Assembly: GCA_017854855.1 (NCBI GenBank)
Contig: JAFMGZ010000016.1
Span: 1-64,000, forward strand
Length of the DNA: 64,000 bases
Source of the DNA: Sulfitobacter sp.
GTDB taxonomy: Bacteria; Pseudomonadota; Alphaproteobacteria; Rhodobacterales; Rhodobacteraceae
Direction of reading: 5' to 3'
Below the pieces are notes generated by a model. That model was not told the DNA's origin. It ran no database searches and saw only the letters and a list, made by a program, of their open reading frames with translations. Every line of letters starts with the position of its first letter. Position 1 is the stretch's first letter. The translations under genes and the position numbers were made by a program. Below are positions 27,114 through 36,776 of this stretch, in pieces.

Positions 27114-28259
27114 ATGACACTTACCGCCAATTGGTCCTACCCCACTGCCATCCGTTTCGGCGCGGGCCGCATTGCAGAGATTGCCGATGCCTGTGCTGCG
27201 GCCGGCATCAAAAGGCCGCTGCTGATCACCGACCGCGGTCTTGCCGATATGCAGATCACGACCCGAACGCTGGACCTGCTGGAGGCGGCAGGCCTTGGCC
27301 GGGCGATCTTTGCGGATGTGGACACGAACCCGAATGAAAAGAACGCCGCAGCGGGCGTCAAAGCCTTTCGCGACGGGGGGCATGATGGGGTTGTGGCCTT
27401 TGGCGGTGGATCCGGCCTTGATCTGGGCAAGCTGGTGGCGTTTCTGGCGGGGCAGACACGACCGCTCTGGGATTTTGAGGATATCGGCGATTGGTGGACG
27501 CGTGCCGATGCACAGGCCATCGCGCCCATTGTGGCCGTCCCAACCACAGCTGGCACCGGATCAGAGGTGGGGCGCGCCTCCGTTATTACCAATTCGCAGA
27601 CGGCTGAGAAAAAAATCATCTTTCACCCCAAATTTCTGCCAACGGTGGTGATCTGCGATCCCGAACTGACTGTCGGCATGCCTCGCTTTATCACCGCAGG
27701 CACCGGATTGGACGCTTTTGCCCATTGTGTTGAGGCCTTTTGTTCGCCCCATTACCACCCGATGTCCCAGGGCATCGCGCTGGAAGGCATGGCATTGGTC
27801 AAGCAATTCCTGCCGCGCGCCTATGCAGACGGCAAAGATATCGAAGCCCGCGCGCAGATGATGTCGGCAGCAGCGATGGGTGCCACCGCCTTTCAAAAGG
27901 GGCTGGGGGCCATCCACGCCTTGTCGCATCCGATTGGCGCGATCCATCACACCCACCACGGCACCACGAATGCCGTTTGCATGCCCGCGGTGCTGCAATT
28001 CAACAAACCCGCAATCCACGACAGGATGGCACAGGCCACGGCCTATCTGGGCATCAAGGGCGGATTTGACGGGTTCTGCGCCTATGTGGATGAGTTGAAC
28101 GCCTCTCTGGGCATTCCCCGAACCTTGACCGATCTGGGCGTTGAAAACCCCGATGTTGAACGGATCGTTGCGGGGGCATTGAACGACCCCAGCACCGGCG
28201 GCAATCCGGTAGAAATGACGCAGGCCAACACCACCGAGTTGCTGCTGGCCTGCCTGTGA
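27114..28259 (+). CDS. Iron-containing alcohol dehydrogenase
   Basis: 381 aa group III alcohol dehydrogenase. NAD-binding GGGSGLDLGK (about residues 96-105), the motif AVPTTAGTGSEVG, and metal-binding region HCVEAFCSPHYHPM and HALSHPIGAIHHTHHGTTNAV, which supplies the His ligands. AAGAAAG precedes ATG 27114. It follows the GS-like gene and probably shares its transcript. The alcohol substrate is unknown; a short-chain or amino alcohol is suggested by the neighbour. Confidence 0.9.
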   Translation: MTLTANWSYPTAIRFGAGRIAEIADACAAAGIKRPLLITDRGLADMQITTRTLDLLEAAGLGRAIFADVDTNPNEKNAAAGVKAFRDGGHDGVVAFGGGSGLDLGKLVAFLAGQTRPLWDFEDIGDWWTRADAQAIAPIVAVPTTAGTGSEVGRASVITNSQTAEKKIIFHPKFLPTVVICDPELTVGMPRFITAGTGLDAFAHCVEAFCSPHYHPMSQGIALEGMALVKQFLPRAYADGKDIEARAQMMSAAAMGATAFQKGLGAIHALSHPIGAIHHTHHGTTNAVCMPAVLQFNKPAIHDRMAQATAYLGIKGGFDGFCAYVDELNASLGIPRTLTDLGVENPDVERIVAGALNDPSTGGNPVEMTQANTTELLLACL

Positions 28260-28288
28260 CGCGGGCCTTGCGCGGTGCCTGCGTGAAA

Positions 28289-28340
28289 GCCCCGGTTGTT
28301 ATGCGCAGGATGCTTTCCTTTACCCATCGAAAACCGGGGC
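28289..28340. promoter_or_regulatory. 9-bp inverted repeat in the asparagine synthase leader region
   Basis: Perfect arms GCCCCGGTT (28289-28297) and AACCGGGGC (28332-28340) separated by 34 nt, 30 nt after the alcohol dehydrogenase stop and 66 nt before asparagine synthase. It could be the closing stem of a structured leader, a terminator with a long loop, or a spaced operator. No T-tract follows directly. Confidence 0.4.
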
Positions 28341-28405
28341 CATTGGCATTGCCTTTCAACGCGGCGCGCGGCACCCTGCCGTCAGTCAGAAAAGAGCAGT
28401 AAGAC

Positions 28406-30379
28406 ATGTGTGGACTTGCCGGCATCCTTGAAAGACCGGGGCAGACACCGGCGGCCCGCGCACAGGAAATCGTGACGCGGATGACGGATGCGATTGCCCA
28501 TCGCGGACCAGACTCCAGCGGGCAATGGCAGGACCATGAGGCGGGCATCATCCTGGGCCACCGCCGCCTGGCAATCGTTGAGCTGAGCACCGCAGGCCAT
28601 CAGCCGATGGCATCGGCCTCCGAACGCTATGTTCTGGCCTACAACGGTGAAATCTATAACCACAGCGCCCTGCGCACAGAGCTGGAGCAGCACCGGGGGC
28701 CCATGTCATGGCGTGGTCATTCCGATACCGAAACCTTGGCCGCCGGTTTCGATGTCTGGGGCATTGCAGACACGCTGAGGCGCTGCACGGGCATGTTTGC
28801 CCTTGCCATCTGGGACCGCAAGGACCGCCGCCTGATGCTGGCCCGCGACCGGCTGGGCGAAAAGCCCCTCTACTACGGTTGGCAGCGCCATGCGGGCCAA
28901 TCCGTCTTTCTGTTCGGCTCTGAACTGTCTGCCGTGCAGGCCCATCCCGCCTGCGGCAGCACCGTCAACCGGGGGGCCATCACGCAGCTGTTGCGCCACG
29001 GGCATGTGGGCGAAGGGCTGTCCATACTGGAGGGCATCCACAAACTGCCCGCCGGTCACATCATGGAAGTAACCCACGCGTCCCAGGCCCCCCAAAGCAG
29101 CGCCTATTGGGATGCGGCACAGATCGCGGCGGCCCGCAGCCCCGGCGTGCAAATCCCGCGCGATCCACAGGCTGCAACCGATGCTCTTGAGACCCTTTTG
29201 CTGGAGGCCACGGCCCGCCAGATGACATCTTCAGACGTGCCTTTGGGGGCGTTTTTGTCAGGCGGTATCGACAGTTCTGCCGTGGTGGGGCTGATGCAGC
29301 ATATGTCGGACCGTCCCGTGCACACTTTCTCCATCGGGTTTCAGGAACCCCGCTACGATGAGGCCGGCTTTGCCAAAGAGGTGGCCTGCCATCTTGGCAC
29401 CCATCACACAGAGCATTACCTGTCCGATACGGATCTGTTGGACGTGGTCCCGCAGCTGGCCAGCATGTTCTCAGAACCCTTCGCGGACAGTTCGCAAATC
29501 CCAACCTACCTGGTGGCCAGACTGGCCCGCGAGCATGTGACCGTCGCCCTGTCTGGCGATGGCGGTGACGAGCTGTTTTGCGGCTATGACCGCTACCGCC
29601 AGGGCACGCGGATGATGCGCTATCTGGACGCCCTGCCCCGCCAGTTGCGGCAAGCAGGCGCAGGGGCGGTACGCGGCATTCCTGCCCGTCTTTGGGGCCA
29701 TGTGATCGACCCCTTCAAACCGACGCCACAGGGCAAGGAAACCAACGGCCAGCGGCTGCACCGGCTGGCCGATTATGCAACCAGCGCCGATGTCGAAGAA
29801 CTGCACCGCAAGATGGTGTCGCGCTGGCGTTTTCCCCAGACGGCCGTTCTGGGCGGCGCTGAGCCACCCAGCCTGCTTGCGGAAAACCTGCCCGGCGGGG
29901 GGGATCTGAATGCCGCTGAACGGATGATGCAGCTGGATACCATCACCTATCTGCCCGATGATATTCTGACCAAGGTGGACCGCGCCTGCATGGCCGTCTC
30001 CTTGGAAAGCCGCGCGCCACTGTTGGATCACAGGGTGGCTGAATTTGCCTTTGCCCTGCCCTTTGACATGAAGCTGCGCGATGGGAAATCGAAATGGCTG
30101 CTGCGCCAGGTGCTTTACCGTCATGTGCCTGCCGCCCTGATCGAGCGGCCCAAGATGGGGTTCGAAGTCCCCATCGGGCTATGGCTGCGTGGGGCCTTGC
30201 GCGACTGGGCGGCTGACCTTTTGTCCCCCGACAGGCTAAAGCGCGAAGGCTATCTGCACCCCGAGGTGATCACGACGATGTGGCGTCAACATCTGGCCGG
30301 AAGCCATAATTGGGGGATGCAGCTGTGGCCGGTCTTGATGTTTCAGTCATGGCTGGCGCATCAGTCCGGAACCGCCTGA
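28406..30379 (+). CDS. asnB: Asparagine synthase (glutamine-hydrolysing)
   Basis: 657 aa two-domain enzyme that transfers ammonia from glutamine to aspartyl-AMP. The glutaminase domain starts with the nucleophile Cys2 (MCGLAGILE) and includes AHRGPDSSG, LGHRRLAIVEL and YNGEIYNH. The synthetase domain has the PP-loop GAFLSGGIDSSAVV, followed by SIGFQEPRYDEAGFA and ALSGDGGDELFCGYDRY. The length and C-terminal segments match the AsnB type often linked with surface polysaccharide genes. A convergent GT2 gene lies 9 bp away, so a role in envelope glycan amidation is possible, but plain asparagine synthesis is the simpler reading. Confidence 0.92.
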   Translation: MCGLAGILERPGQTPAARAQEIVTRMTDAIAHRGPDSSGQWQDHEAGIILGHRRLAIVELSTAGHQPMASASERYVLAYNGEIYNHSALRTELEQHRGPMSWRGHSDTETLAAGFDVWGIADTLRRCTGMFALAIWDRKDRRLMLARDRLGEKPLYYGWQRHAGQSVFLFGSELSAVQAHPACGSTVNRGAITQLLRHGHVGEGLSILEGIHKLPAGHIMEVTHASQAPQSSAYWDAAQIAAARSPGVQIPRDPQAATDALETLLLEATARQMTSSDVPLGAFLSGGIDSSAVVGLMQHMSDRPVHTFSIGFQEPRYDEAGFAKEVACHLGTHHTEHYLSDTDLLDVVPQLASMFSEPFADSSQIPTYLVARLAREHVTVALSGDGGDELFCGYDRYRQGTRMMRYLDALPRQLRQAGAGAVRGIPARLWGHVIDPFKPTPQGKETNGQRLHRLADYATSADVEELHRKMVSRWRFPQTAVLGGAEPPSLLAENLPGGGDLNAAERMMQLDTITYLPDDILTKVDRACMAVSLESRAPLLDHRVAEFAFALPFDMKLRDGKSKWLLRQVLYRHVPAALIERPKMGFEVPIGLWLRGALRDWAADLLSPDRLKREGYLHPEVITTMWRQHLAGSHNWGMQLWPVLMFQSWLAHQSGTA

Positions 30380-30388
30380 GGGTTTTGT

Positions 30389-31318
30389 CTACGCCTGCGC
30401 AGCAGCGACCAGATGGGCCTGTCGCGCCTCAATCTCGGCCACCGCCCGCGCCTTGCCCACCACCAGCGCACGGCGTTGATAGGCCCGGATAAAGCGGCGC
30501 AAATCAGGGTCATCCAGTTGCGGCATCCGCCTGATCCATGCCGCCAGATAGCCCTGCATCATGGCCAGACCACCCAATATCAAAGGCGGCTCTGCCATGC
30601 GAAACACGCAAGAGGCGGCAAAAAACAGCGGGTCTGACCCCATGAAATACTGTCCCCTCCCATGTCGCCTGCGGCCCGTATAGATTGAAGATTGGGACGA
30701 TCCCATCGGGCGCAGATGTTCAAACCGCAACTCCGGATCATCCCAGCTGACCGCTTGCCATCCCAGCTGGCGTGCCTTGTGGCAATCTATCGCGTCCCAC
30801 ATCACTTCGCGGACGTAGCCACCGATGGCCTCAAAACATTCACGCCGGTAGAATTTGGTCATGCCAACCGACATCTCATCGCCCCGACGCTCTGACACAA
30901 GAGTGCCGTTCTGCCGGATGTAGGGTTTGCCCGAACAGGTGCCAATGCGCGGATTGGCCTGCATGCGCGCCATCAGTCCTGCAAAATAACCGGGCGGCAG
31001 ATCCAGATCCAGATCCAGCTTGCATGAATAGGCGAACTGGCTTTGGTCCACCGTATCCAGCCCGGCATAAAAGGCCTCAACCACACCGGGCCCCACTGCG
31101 CGGTGGCCCCGGTCTGGCTTGTGCACCACGCGGATCCAGTCGTGGGCGGCGGCATATTGCGCCAGTATTTCAGGCGTTTCATCGGTGGAGCCGTCATCCA
31201 CAATCACCCAAAGAGCAGGGGCCACCGTTTGCGCCACGACACTATCAAGCGTCCGGCGCATAAAGGCCGCTTCGTTGCGGCACGGAGAGATAAGCACATA
31301 GGCGTTCGGGTCTGACAT
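30389..31318 (-). CDS. Glycosyltransferase family 2 protein
   Basis: 309 aa GT-A fold enzyme without obvious membrane helices. The N-terminal core contains YVLISPCRNEA, VIVDDGSTDETPEIL and the metal-binding DxD region in KLDLDLDLPPGYF. The middle has TKFYRRECFEAIGGY and DCHKARQLGW, typical of transferases of this family that act on lipid- or polysaccharide-linked acceptors. ATG 31318 was chosen because the upstream extension lacks family character. Convergent with asparagine synthase and divergent from aroQ. Donor and acceptor unknown. Confidence 0.85.
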   Translation of the reverse strand: MSDPNAYVLISPCRNEAAFMRRTLDSVVAQTVAPALWVIVDDGSTDETPEILAQYAAAHDWIRVVHKPDRGHRAVGPGVVEAFYAGLDTVDQSQFAYSCKLDLDLDLPPGYFAGLMARMQANPRIGTCSGKPYIRQNGTLVSERRGDEMSVGMTKFYRRECFEAIGGYVREVMWDAIDCHKARQLGWQAVSWDDPELRFEHLRPMGSSQSSIYTGRRRHGRGQYFMGSDPLFFAASCVFRMAEPPLILGGLAMMQGYLAAWIRRMPQLDDPDLRRFIRAYQRRALVVGKARAVAEIEARQAHLVAAAQA

Positions 31319-31523
31319 CCGTCGCACCCTAAAGGACAGATATGCCCCTGAACAAGCGATGACAGCGCAGGTGCCGAAACAATCCTGCGGGCCACACCTG
31401 TGGCCGCGCGGACATTCAACGCGGCCTGCAACGCGGCCCCATCCCTGAATATCGTTTCTTTTCGGCAAAAACCGTGATCAAACTCAACCCAGCGCACTGA
31501 CCACCCACCGCGAAAGGACTCTC

Positions 31524-31964
31524 ATGACCGCGATTGCCTATATCATCAATGGACCGAACCTGAATTTGCTGGGCCAGCGAGAGCCGCAGATCTATGGCCA
31601 TGAGACCATTGAGGATGTGGCAGCCAGTTGCGAAACACTGGGGGCCACCTTGGGCATCAAGATCAAGGCGATGCAATCCAACCATGAGGGCCAGATCATT
31701 GACTGGATCCATGAGGCACGCCTTGAGGCGGCCGGGATCATCATCAATCCGGGCGCTTTCACACATACGTCGATTGCCATTCTGGATGCGCTGAATGCTT
31801 TTGATGGCACCGTGTTCGAGGTCCATATCTCTCAGGTGCACAAACGCGAGGCCTTTCGCCATCATTCCTACGTCAGCTTGCGTGCCGATGGCGTGATCGC
31901 GGGCTTTGGCACCGAAGGATACGAGCTGGCCCTGCGCCGTCTGGCCAGCATTCTGGCCCCCTGA
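31524..31964 (+). CDS. aroQ: Type II 3-dehydroquinate dehydratase
   Basis: 146 aa, the usual length of the dodecameric type II enzyme of the shikimate pathway. Active-site segments are clear: [17 protein letters not shown] (Arg of the flexible lid and catalytic Tyr), [17 protein letters not shown] (Asn and His region) and [18 protein letters not shown] with the catalytic His. GAAAGGAC precedes ATG 31524. It stands alone, 11 bp from the convergent lipoprotein gene. Confidence 0.96.
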   Translation: MTAIAYIINGPNLNLLGQREPQIYGHETIEDVAASCETLGATLGIKIKAMQSNHEGQIIDWIHEARLEAAGIIINPGAFTHTSIAILDALNAFDGTVFEVHISQVHKREAFRHHSYVSLRADGVIAGFGTEGYELALRRLASILAP

Positions 31965-31975
31965 CCTGCCACGCG

Positions 31976-32593
31976 TTACAGGTGCTGGATGGTCCAGTCT
32001 GCCATCTGCGGCAGCACTACGGTCATGACGCGCTGAAACGCCGCCACGATCGTGACGGGATCTTCGTTCTCGGCTGCTGCTGACTGCATGAAACTGCGGG
32101 TTGCGATGACCCTTTGGTCGCGGTCATTCAGGACGGTCAGGTCAATATCCACCAAGGCTTCGAATGTATCGCCCTGCCCCACGGTGACCTCAAAGGCATC
32201 AATGCGCACAAGCAGGGCCTTGTCCGGCACCGGACCTGCGTCATTGCGCCCGACATATCCCACGCGGTTGGTGTCTGAGATGCTGCGCACCAGCAGCGAC
32301 TGCAGGACCAACGGCAATTCATCGCTCCAGCGGGCATCAGGCAGATAGGCCACAGAGGATGCATCAGGCCTGATCATGATCCTATCCGTGGCCAATGCTG
32401 CCGATGCCTGCGGACGCGCGATCAAAACGGTCCGGCTGGTGCGTCTGCCCTTGGACGACCCTGAGACGGAAATCAGATCGTAGGTATCGAGGGGGGCGGC
32501 GGCCGCATTCAAAGAGGTGAGCGTGCCACAGCCGCCCAAGGTACAGACCGCCCCCAGCAGGGCAGCGCGGCGGGTTATTGCGGGTGTTTGCAT
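31976..32593 (-). CDS. ABC-type transport auxiliary lipoprotein (PqiC-like)
   Basis: 205 aa lipoprotein of the PqiC/YmbA (ABC_trans_aux) type. A twin-arginine-containing signal (TRRAALLGAVCTLGGCG) ends in a lipobox with Cys near residue 22. The middle contains the family segment around YLPDARWSDELPLVLQSLLVRSI. It probably sits in the outer membrane and connects to the periplasmic MCE protein. ATG 32593 lies 4 bp after the MCE gene stop; a longer start would overlap that gene. Last gene of the lipid-transport operon. Confidence 0.87.
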   Translation of the reverse strand: MQTPAITRRAALLGAVCTLGGCGTLTSLNAAAAPLDTYDLISVSGSSKGRRTSRTVLIARPQASAALATDRIMIRPDASSVAYLPDARWSDELPLVLQSLLVRSISDTNRVGYVGRNDAGPVPDKALLVRIDAFEVTVGQGDTFEALVDIDLTVLNDRDQRVIATRSFMQSAAAENEDPVTIVAAFQRVMTVVLPQMADWTIQHL

Positions 32594-32597
32594 ATCG

Positions 32598-34313
32598 TCA
32601 TTTCCTATATTCGGGAACGCGGTCATCCAACAGGAACCGCGCCGGATTACGCTCTATCCGGCGGATCAGATCCCCCAGTTTGGTGACCAGACCGCGGGCT
32701 TCGCCGGCCAGTCTGGTAATCTCGGGCAATCCATTCTGGGCAAAATCGCCAATGCCCGGCGTGCTGTTGCGCACCCCTTGCTGAACCTCCGCCACCACCG
32801 CATCGCTGCGCGCGATCAAGGCGCGCAGTTCTTTGGTGATTTGCGGCACGTCGCGGGTAACATCCGCGATTGTGGTCGTGATCTGATCCGTAGCGCTGCG
32901 CATATCAGCGATCATCGGGGCAAAGTCAGTGTCCAGCACCGCCGATGTCGCATCAAAGGCGGTCTGGGCTGATCCCAGCGCACCTTCGGCGACCCCCAAG
33001 GTCGTCTCCAGCTTGCCCAGACTGACCTGTGCCTTGTCAAACAGGGCGCGGGCGGACGCCATAGCCGTTTGCACCTGATCAGCCATCGGATCAAGTTGCC
33101 CGGTCAGCCCCGTCAGATCAGAGGCCACAGCATCAACCGCAGCACGTGCCGTGGCGATGCCTGAACGGATGTCGGTCATGATCGCGGGCACGTCATTGAG
33201 GGCAATCGTCTGGATACTGCCGAGCGCCGCCTTGGCATCGGCCAGAACATCGCGGGCTTCTGCAACCATCAATGTCCCGTCCCCATCTACCAGATGATCA
33301 AAACTGTCAGAGGCGTCGGTGACCGCCAGAAAGGCTTCGTTGGCCGCCTGCAATGTCTGCTCCAGCTCCACCAGCCGCGCATTCAACAACGCTGAGGTAT
33401 CGCGAAAGCCGTCCAGCGTGTCGCCGGACCGGGTCTGCAGATCAACAATGGCGATATTGGTCTGTGAGGCCGCCTGCGACACCTGTTCAAGGATACCGGG
33501 AAGCTGGTCGCTCAACAGCCGCTTTGCCTGCTCAAAGGTATCTTCGGCGCTGCCTATGGCACCCGCAGATTGGGCCAACACCTGATCCGCGGTCTCGAAT
33601 GCATCCCTGACGGCCACCAACGTGCCGTCGGCCTGTTCCAGCGTCGCCACAGCGGACCCCGCGATCCCGTCCAGCTTTTCCGTAAAGGCGGTAATCTGCG
33701 CCGTGGCCTCGCGCACAGTTGTGGTGATGTCAGAGAAATCGCCCAAAGCCGCGTCCAGCCGACCAGAGGAGGCATCCAGATTGCGCAGAATGCTGGTGAC
33801 ATAGGCCTGGTTCTCGGGACCAGTCAACGCCTGGAACTGGACCAAAAGCTGTTTTGCCTCCACCAAAATATCAGGCGCATCCTCAACCAATGTCTGCACA
33901 GTAGAGCGGCGCGACGGGATGATCTGCCAGCCGTCGGCATTGGCAATCAGCGGGGCGGCCCCCGGTGTGCCCCCCGACAGCGAAATATAGGCCACCCCTG
34001 TAACCCCTTGGGACTGCAGCTGGGCGACTGTATCGGCGCGGATCGGCGTATCGGATTCCACTTCGATCGTGGCAAATACCTTGGACGGGTCTTGAGCGGC
34101 GATGCGCAGCCCAATGACCTTGCCCACTGAAATGCCGTTGAACAAGACATCCCCAGAGGGATCCAACCCCGAGACATCTTCGAACAGGACGCCATAGGTG
34201 GTGTATTGACGGTTCACCTGCACACTGGCCAGCCAGATAAAAAACCCCAGCGTGCCCAGAATGGCCAAAAGCGTGAAAACACCGATCAGAATAAAATTTG
34301 CGCGGGTTTCCAT
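32598..34313 (-). CDS. MCE-domain lipid transport protein (MlaD-like)
   Basis: 571 aa. One N-terminal membrane helix (residues about 8-30: FILIGVFTLLAILGTLGFFIWLA) anchors a single MCE domain (about 38-120: TYGVLFEDVSGLDPSGDVLFNGISVGKV ... GVTGVAYISLSGG). About 400 residues of alanine-rich helical repeats follow, likely a long coiled-coil needle or tunnel that spans the periplasm, in contrast with the short E. coli MlaD. It overlaps the ATPase gene by 4 bp. Predicted role is lipid movement between inner and outer membranes. Confidence 0.9.
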   Translation of the reverse strand: METRANFILIGVFTLLAILGTLGFFIWLASVQVNRQYTTYGVLFEDVSGLDPSGDVLFNGISVGKVIGLRIAAQDPSKVFATIEVESDTPIRADTVAQLQSQGVTGVAYISLSGGTPGAAPLIANADGWQIIPSRRSTVQTLVEDAPDILVEAKQLLVQFQALTGPENQAYVTSILRNLDASSGRLDAALGDFSDITTTVREATAQITAFTEKLDGIAGSAVATLEQADGTLVAVRDAFETADQVLAQSAGAIGSAEDTFEQAKRLLSDQLPGILEQVSQAASQTNIAIVDLQTRSGDTLDGFRDTSALLNARLVELEQTLQAANEAFLAVTDASDSFDHLVDGDGTLMVAEARDVLADAKAALGSIQTIALNDVPAIMTDIRSGIATARAAVDAVASDLTGLTGQLDPMADQVQTAMASARALFDKAQVSLGKLETTLGVAEGALGSAQTAFDATSAVLDTDFAPMIADMRSATDQITTTIADVTRDVPQITKELRALIARSDAVVAEVQQGVRNSTPGIGDFAQNGLPEITRLAGEARGLVTKLGDLIRRIERNPARFLLDDRVPEYRK

Positions 34314-35107
34314 CAGCTTTCCCCTGTTTGCCGGGCTGCGACCCCTGCCGCGCGTGCACGTGGGCCGTGGAAATATTCATGGACCCAAGGGTGATCGACC
34401 TGCAGCATGTCCTGCATCGTCCCCACGGCAAGCACCTTTCGGTCCGCCAGCACCGCAACACGGTCACAGATCGCATGCAGGCTGTCCAAGTCATGGGTGA
34501 CAAAAAAGACGGTCAGACCAAGTGCGGCCTGAAGCTGTTTGATGAGGATGTCAAAATCTGCCGCGCCAATCGGATCAAGCCCTGCGGTCGGTTCATCCAG
34601 AAACACGATCTCTGGATCAAGCGCTATGGCGCGGGCAAATCCCGCCCGCTTGCGCATCCCCCCCGACAGTTCGGAGGGATATTTCGCCATCGCATCCTCT
34701 GGCAGGCCGACCATGCGGACCTTGATCCCGGCCAGGGTTTCACGCAGCGGCGCATCCAACTGCAATTGTTCGCGCATCGGCGCTTCGACGTTCTGCCGCA
34801 CGCTCAAGGATGAGAAAAGCGCGCCATCCTGAAACATCACGCCCCAGCGCCGGCGCAATTGGCGGTACTCCTGCTCGGACGTGTCCCGCACGCTTTTGCC
34901 AAACACTTCGATCCGGCCTGCATCGGGCTTGAGCAGACCAACGATCGCGCGCAGCAAAACGGATTTGCCCGTCCCCGACCCGCCGACAACGCCAATGATC
35001 TCACCGCGCCGAACATCAAGGTCAAGCCCGTCGTGGACCGTATGCGTGCCAAAGCGCGTGACCAGATCACGTACCTTGATGATGATGTCATCAGACTGCT
35101 CCATCAT
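34313..35107 (-). CDS. MCE-system ABC ATPase (MlaF-like)
   Basis: 264 aa ATPase. Walker A GGSGTGKSVL, Q-loop VMFQDGALFSSLSV, signature ELSGGMRKR, Walker B IVFLDEPTAGLDP and switch His in VTHDLDS. The MRKR after the signature and the DGALFSSL segment are typical of MlaF-type ATPases. Two starts are possible in the ATGATGG string: 35107, used here, and 35104; both overlap the permease stop. Energises lipid transport with the MlaE-like permease. Confidence 0.92.
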   Translation of the reverse strand: MMEQSDDIIIKVRDLVTRFGTHTVHDGLDLDVRRGEIIGVVGGSGTGKSVLLRAIVGLLKPDAGRIEVFGKSVRDTSEQEYRQLRRRWGVMFQDGALFSSLSVRQNVEAPMREQLQLDAPLRETLAGIKVRMVGLPEDAMAKYPSELSGGMRKRAGFARAIALDPEIVFLDEPTAGLDPIGAADFDILIKQLQAALGLTVFFVTHDLDSLHAICDRVAVLADRKVLAVGTMQDMLQVDHPWVHEYFHGPRARAAGVAARQTGES

Positions 35108-36249
35108 ACCCCGACCACCGAAAAAAAGATTGAGAACATCGCATCCATGACAATCACCATAAAGATCGACAAAACCACCGAGGCCGACGTCAGACGGCCC
35201 AGAGATTCCGCATTCCCGCCCACCATCATCCCTTGGTAGCATCCAATGATACCAATGATCAGGGCAAAGAACGGGGCCTTGATCATGCCCACGCCGAAAT
35301 GCCACACATCCGTATTCCCGACCAAGCGGGACTGGAACACAGCCGGTGAAACCCCCAATTCGATCCATGACATCAACGCGCCCCCGAGCAAGCCAGATAT
35401 ATCCGCGATAAACCCCAATGCGGGCAACATCAGCATAAGCGCCAGCACGCGTGGCACCACAAGGATCGTCACGGGATCAAGGCCAAGGGTCCGCATGGCA
35501 TCAATTTCTTCGCGCATCTTCATTGAGCCTATGGCGGCCGTAAAAGCAGACCCAGACCGCCCCGCGACGATGATCGCAGTCAGCAATATCCCCAGCTCAC
35601 GCAGAACTGAGATTGCGATCAGATCGACAACAAAGACTTCCGCACCGAACTGGCGCAGCTGTGCGGCCCCCTGAAAGGCCAGCACCACACCGATCAGAAA
35701 CGCCATCAGCGCCACGATCGGCACTGCGTTCAGGCCGATTTCCTGACAGTGATGCACCAATGAGGTCAGGCGCAGGCGCCGTGGATGGACCACGATCCCC
35801 CCCAGGGTGATCATCACCTGCCCCAGAAAGGACAACAGCTCTACGGTCATGCGCGCGCCGCGCATGGTTTTGCGGCCAAAGGCCTCCAGCCGGTCAAGCA
35901 GCGACAGGTGCCGCGTCAACGCCATGTCATGCGGCGGCATATTGTGCCTCACGGTCTCAATCAACTGGGCCTGCGCCGGTGTTGCGCCAGTGATCGTCAA
36001 CACCCTGCCGTGCCGCGATGCATGCTGTTCCTGATCCACGACAAACCAGGCACCGGCAGTGTCCAGCTGTGACACCTGCGCAAGATCAAGGGTAGCGATC
36101 CCCCTGCTGCTGGGGTCGTCCCAATCTCTGAGCAGGTCTTCGACCGTATCGATACGCAAGGCACCGCTCAGCAAAAGGCTGTTGCCCTGTTGGACAAAAC
36201 CAAAGGGTCCGGCGGCCGGGGCCGTTGCAGCGGTCACACGAAAGGCCAT
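35104..36249 (-). CDS. MCE-system permease with N-terminal STAS domain (MlaE-like)
   Basis: 381 aa. About 110 N-terminal residues form a STAS-like domain (LRIDTVEDLLRDWDDPSSRGIATLDLAQVSQLDTAGAWF), fused to the MlaE permease domain that begins near residue 150. Permease hallmarks include LVHHCQEIGLNAVPIVALMAFLIGVVLAFQ, VLRELGILLTAIIVAGRSGSAFTAAIG and MREEIDAMRTLGLDP. In E. coli the STAS part is the separate MlaB protein; the fused form is common in alphaproteobacteria. First gene of the four-gene operon. Confidence 0.92.
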   Translation of the reverse strand: MAFRVTAATAPAAGPFGFVQQGNSLLLSGALRIDTVEDLLRDWDDPSSRGIATLDLAQVSQLDTAGAWFVVDQEQHASRHGRVLTITGATPAQAQLIETVRHNMPPHDMALTRHLSLLDRLEAFGRKTMRGARMTVELLSFLGQVMITLGGIVVHPRRLRLTSLVHHCQEIGLNAVPIVALMAFLIGVVLAFQGAAQLRQFGAEVFVVDLIAISVLRELGILLTAIIVAGRSGSAFTAAIGSMKMREEIDAMRTLGLDPVTILVVPRVLALMLMLPALGFIADISGLLGGALMSWIELGVSPAVFQSRLVGNTDVWHFGVGMIKAPFFALIIGIIGCYQGMMVGGNAESLGRLTSASVVLSIFMVIVMDAMFSIFFSVVGV

Positions 36250-36776
36250 TCAATATGCGGCAGGGGTGATGCCCCAATGACCAACCCTGGACATGGTCCC
36301 CCCGAAGGGCTTTGGCACCGTTCTGCAAACCAAGTCTTCATAAGCCACCTTTGCCCGGCTAAGCTGTTGTACTTTTGAGGATTATCCGATCCCAGGCGGC
36401 GTGGTCGTTGACCGAGATCAAATAAAACTGCTGGAAATATCTTATATTCTGAAAGTGTCCCGTTTCCAAAGCGCAGGTGGGCACGGGCATGAAAGACGCG
36501 TTGATATCGGGACATGACCCGCGCACCGCAGACTCATCCCTATCAGGGCTGAAGGCCCTTGTCACTTTTGGTAAACCTTGCCTTGCTCACCCGGCTCGAT
36601 CATGGGGTTCGCCCCGCCTCTGGGCGCAGAAAACGAATGCATGCTCATGGCACACTTGTGGTCCTTATCGTTTTTTGGTGGCATAGGTGGGTGCAGGCAG
36701 GCATAGGCCCGCAGTAAACCCCATCTTCAAACACGCTGCGCCCAGACCGGCGCGGCCTGCCCAAAAGGACCAGATG
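36250..36776. other. Divergent intergenic region (mlaE-like / enoyl-CoA hydratase)
   Basis: About 525 bp with no supportable gene. It contains an AT-rich patch near 36416-36456 that could hold the mlaE-like promoter, and a loose 7-bp inverted repeat TGTCCCG / CGGGACA (36457-36463 and 36508-36514). Short open frames here lack ribosome-binding sites or recognisable content. Confidence 0.5.

Noticed and set aside
36457-36514. TGTCCCG / CGGGACA inverted repeat
   Set aside because: Only 7 bp with a 44-bp spacer; expected by chance in GC-rich DNA of this length.
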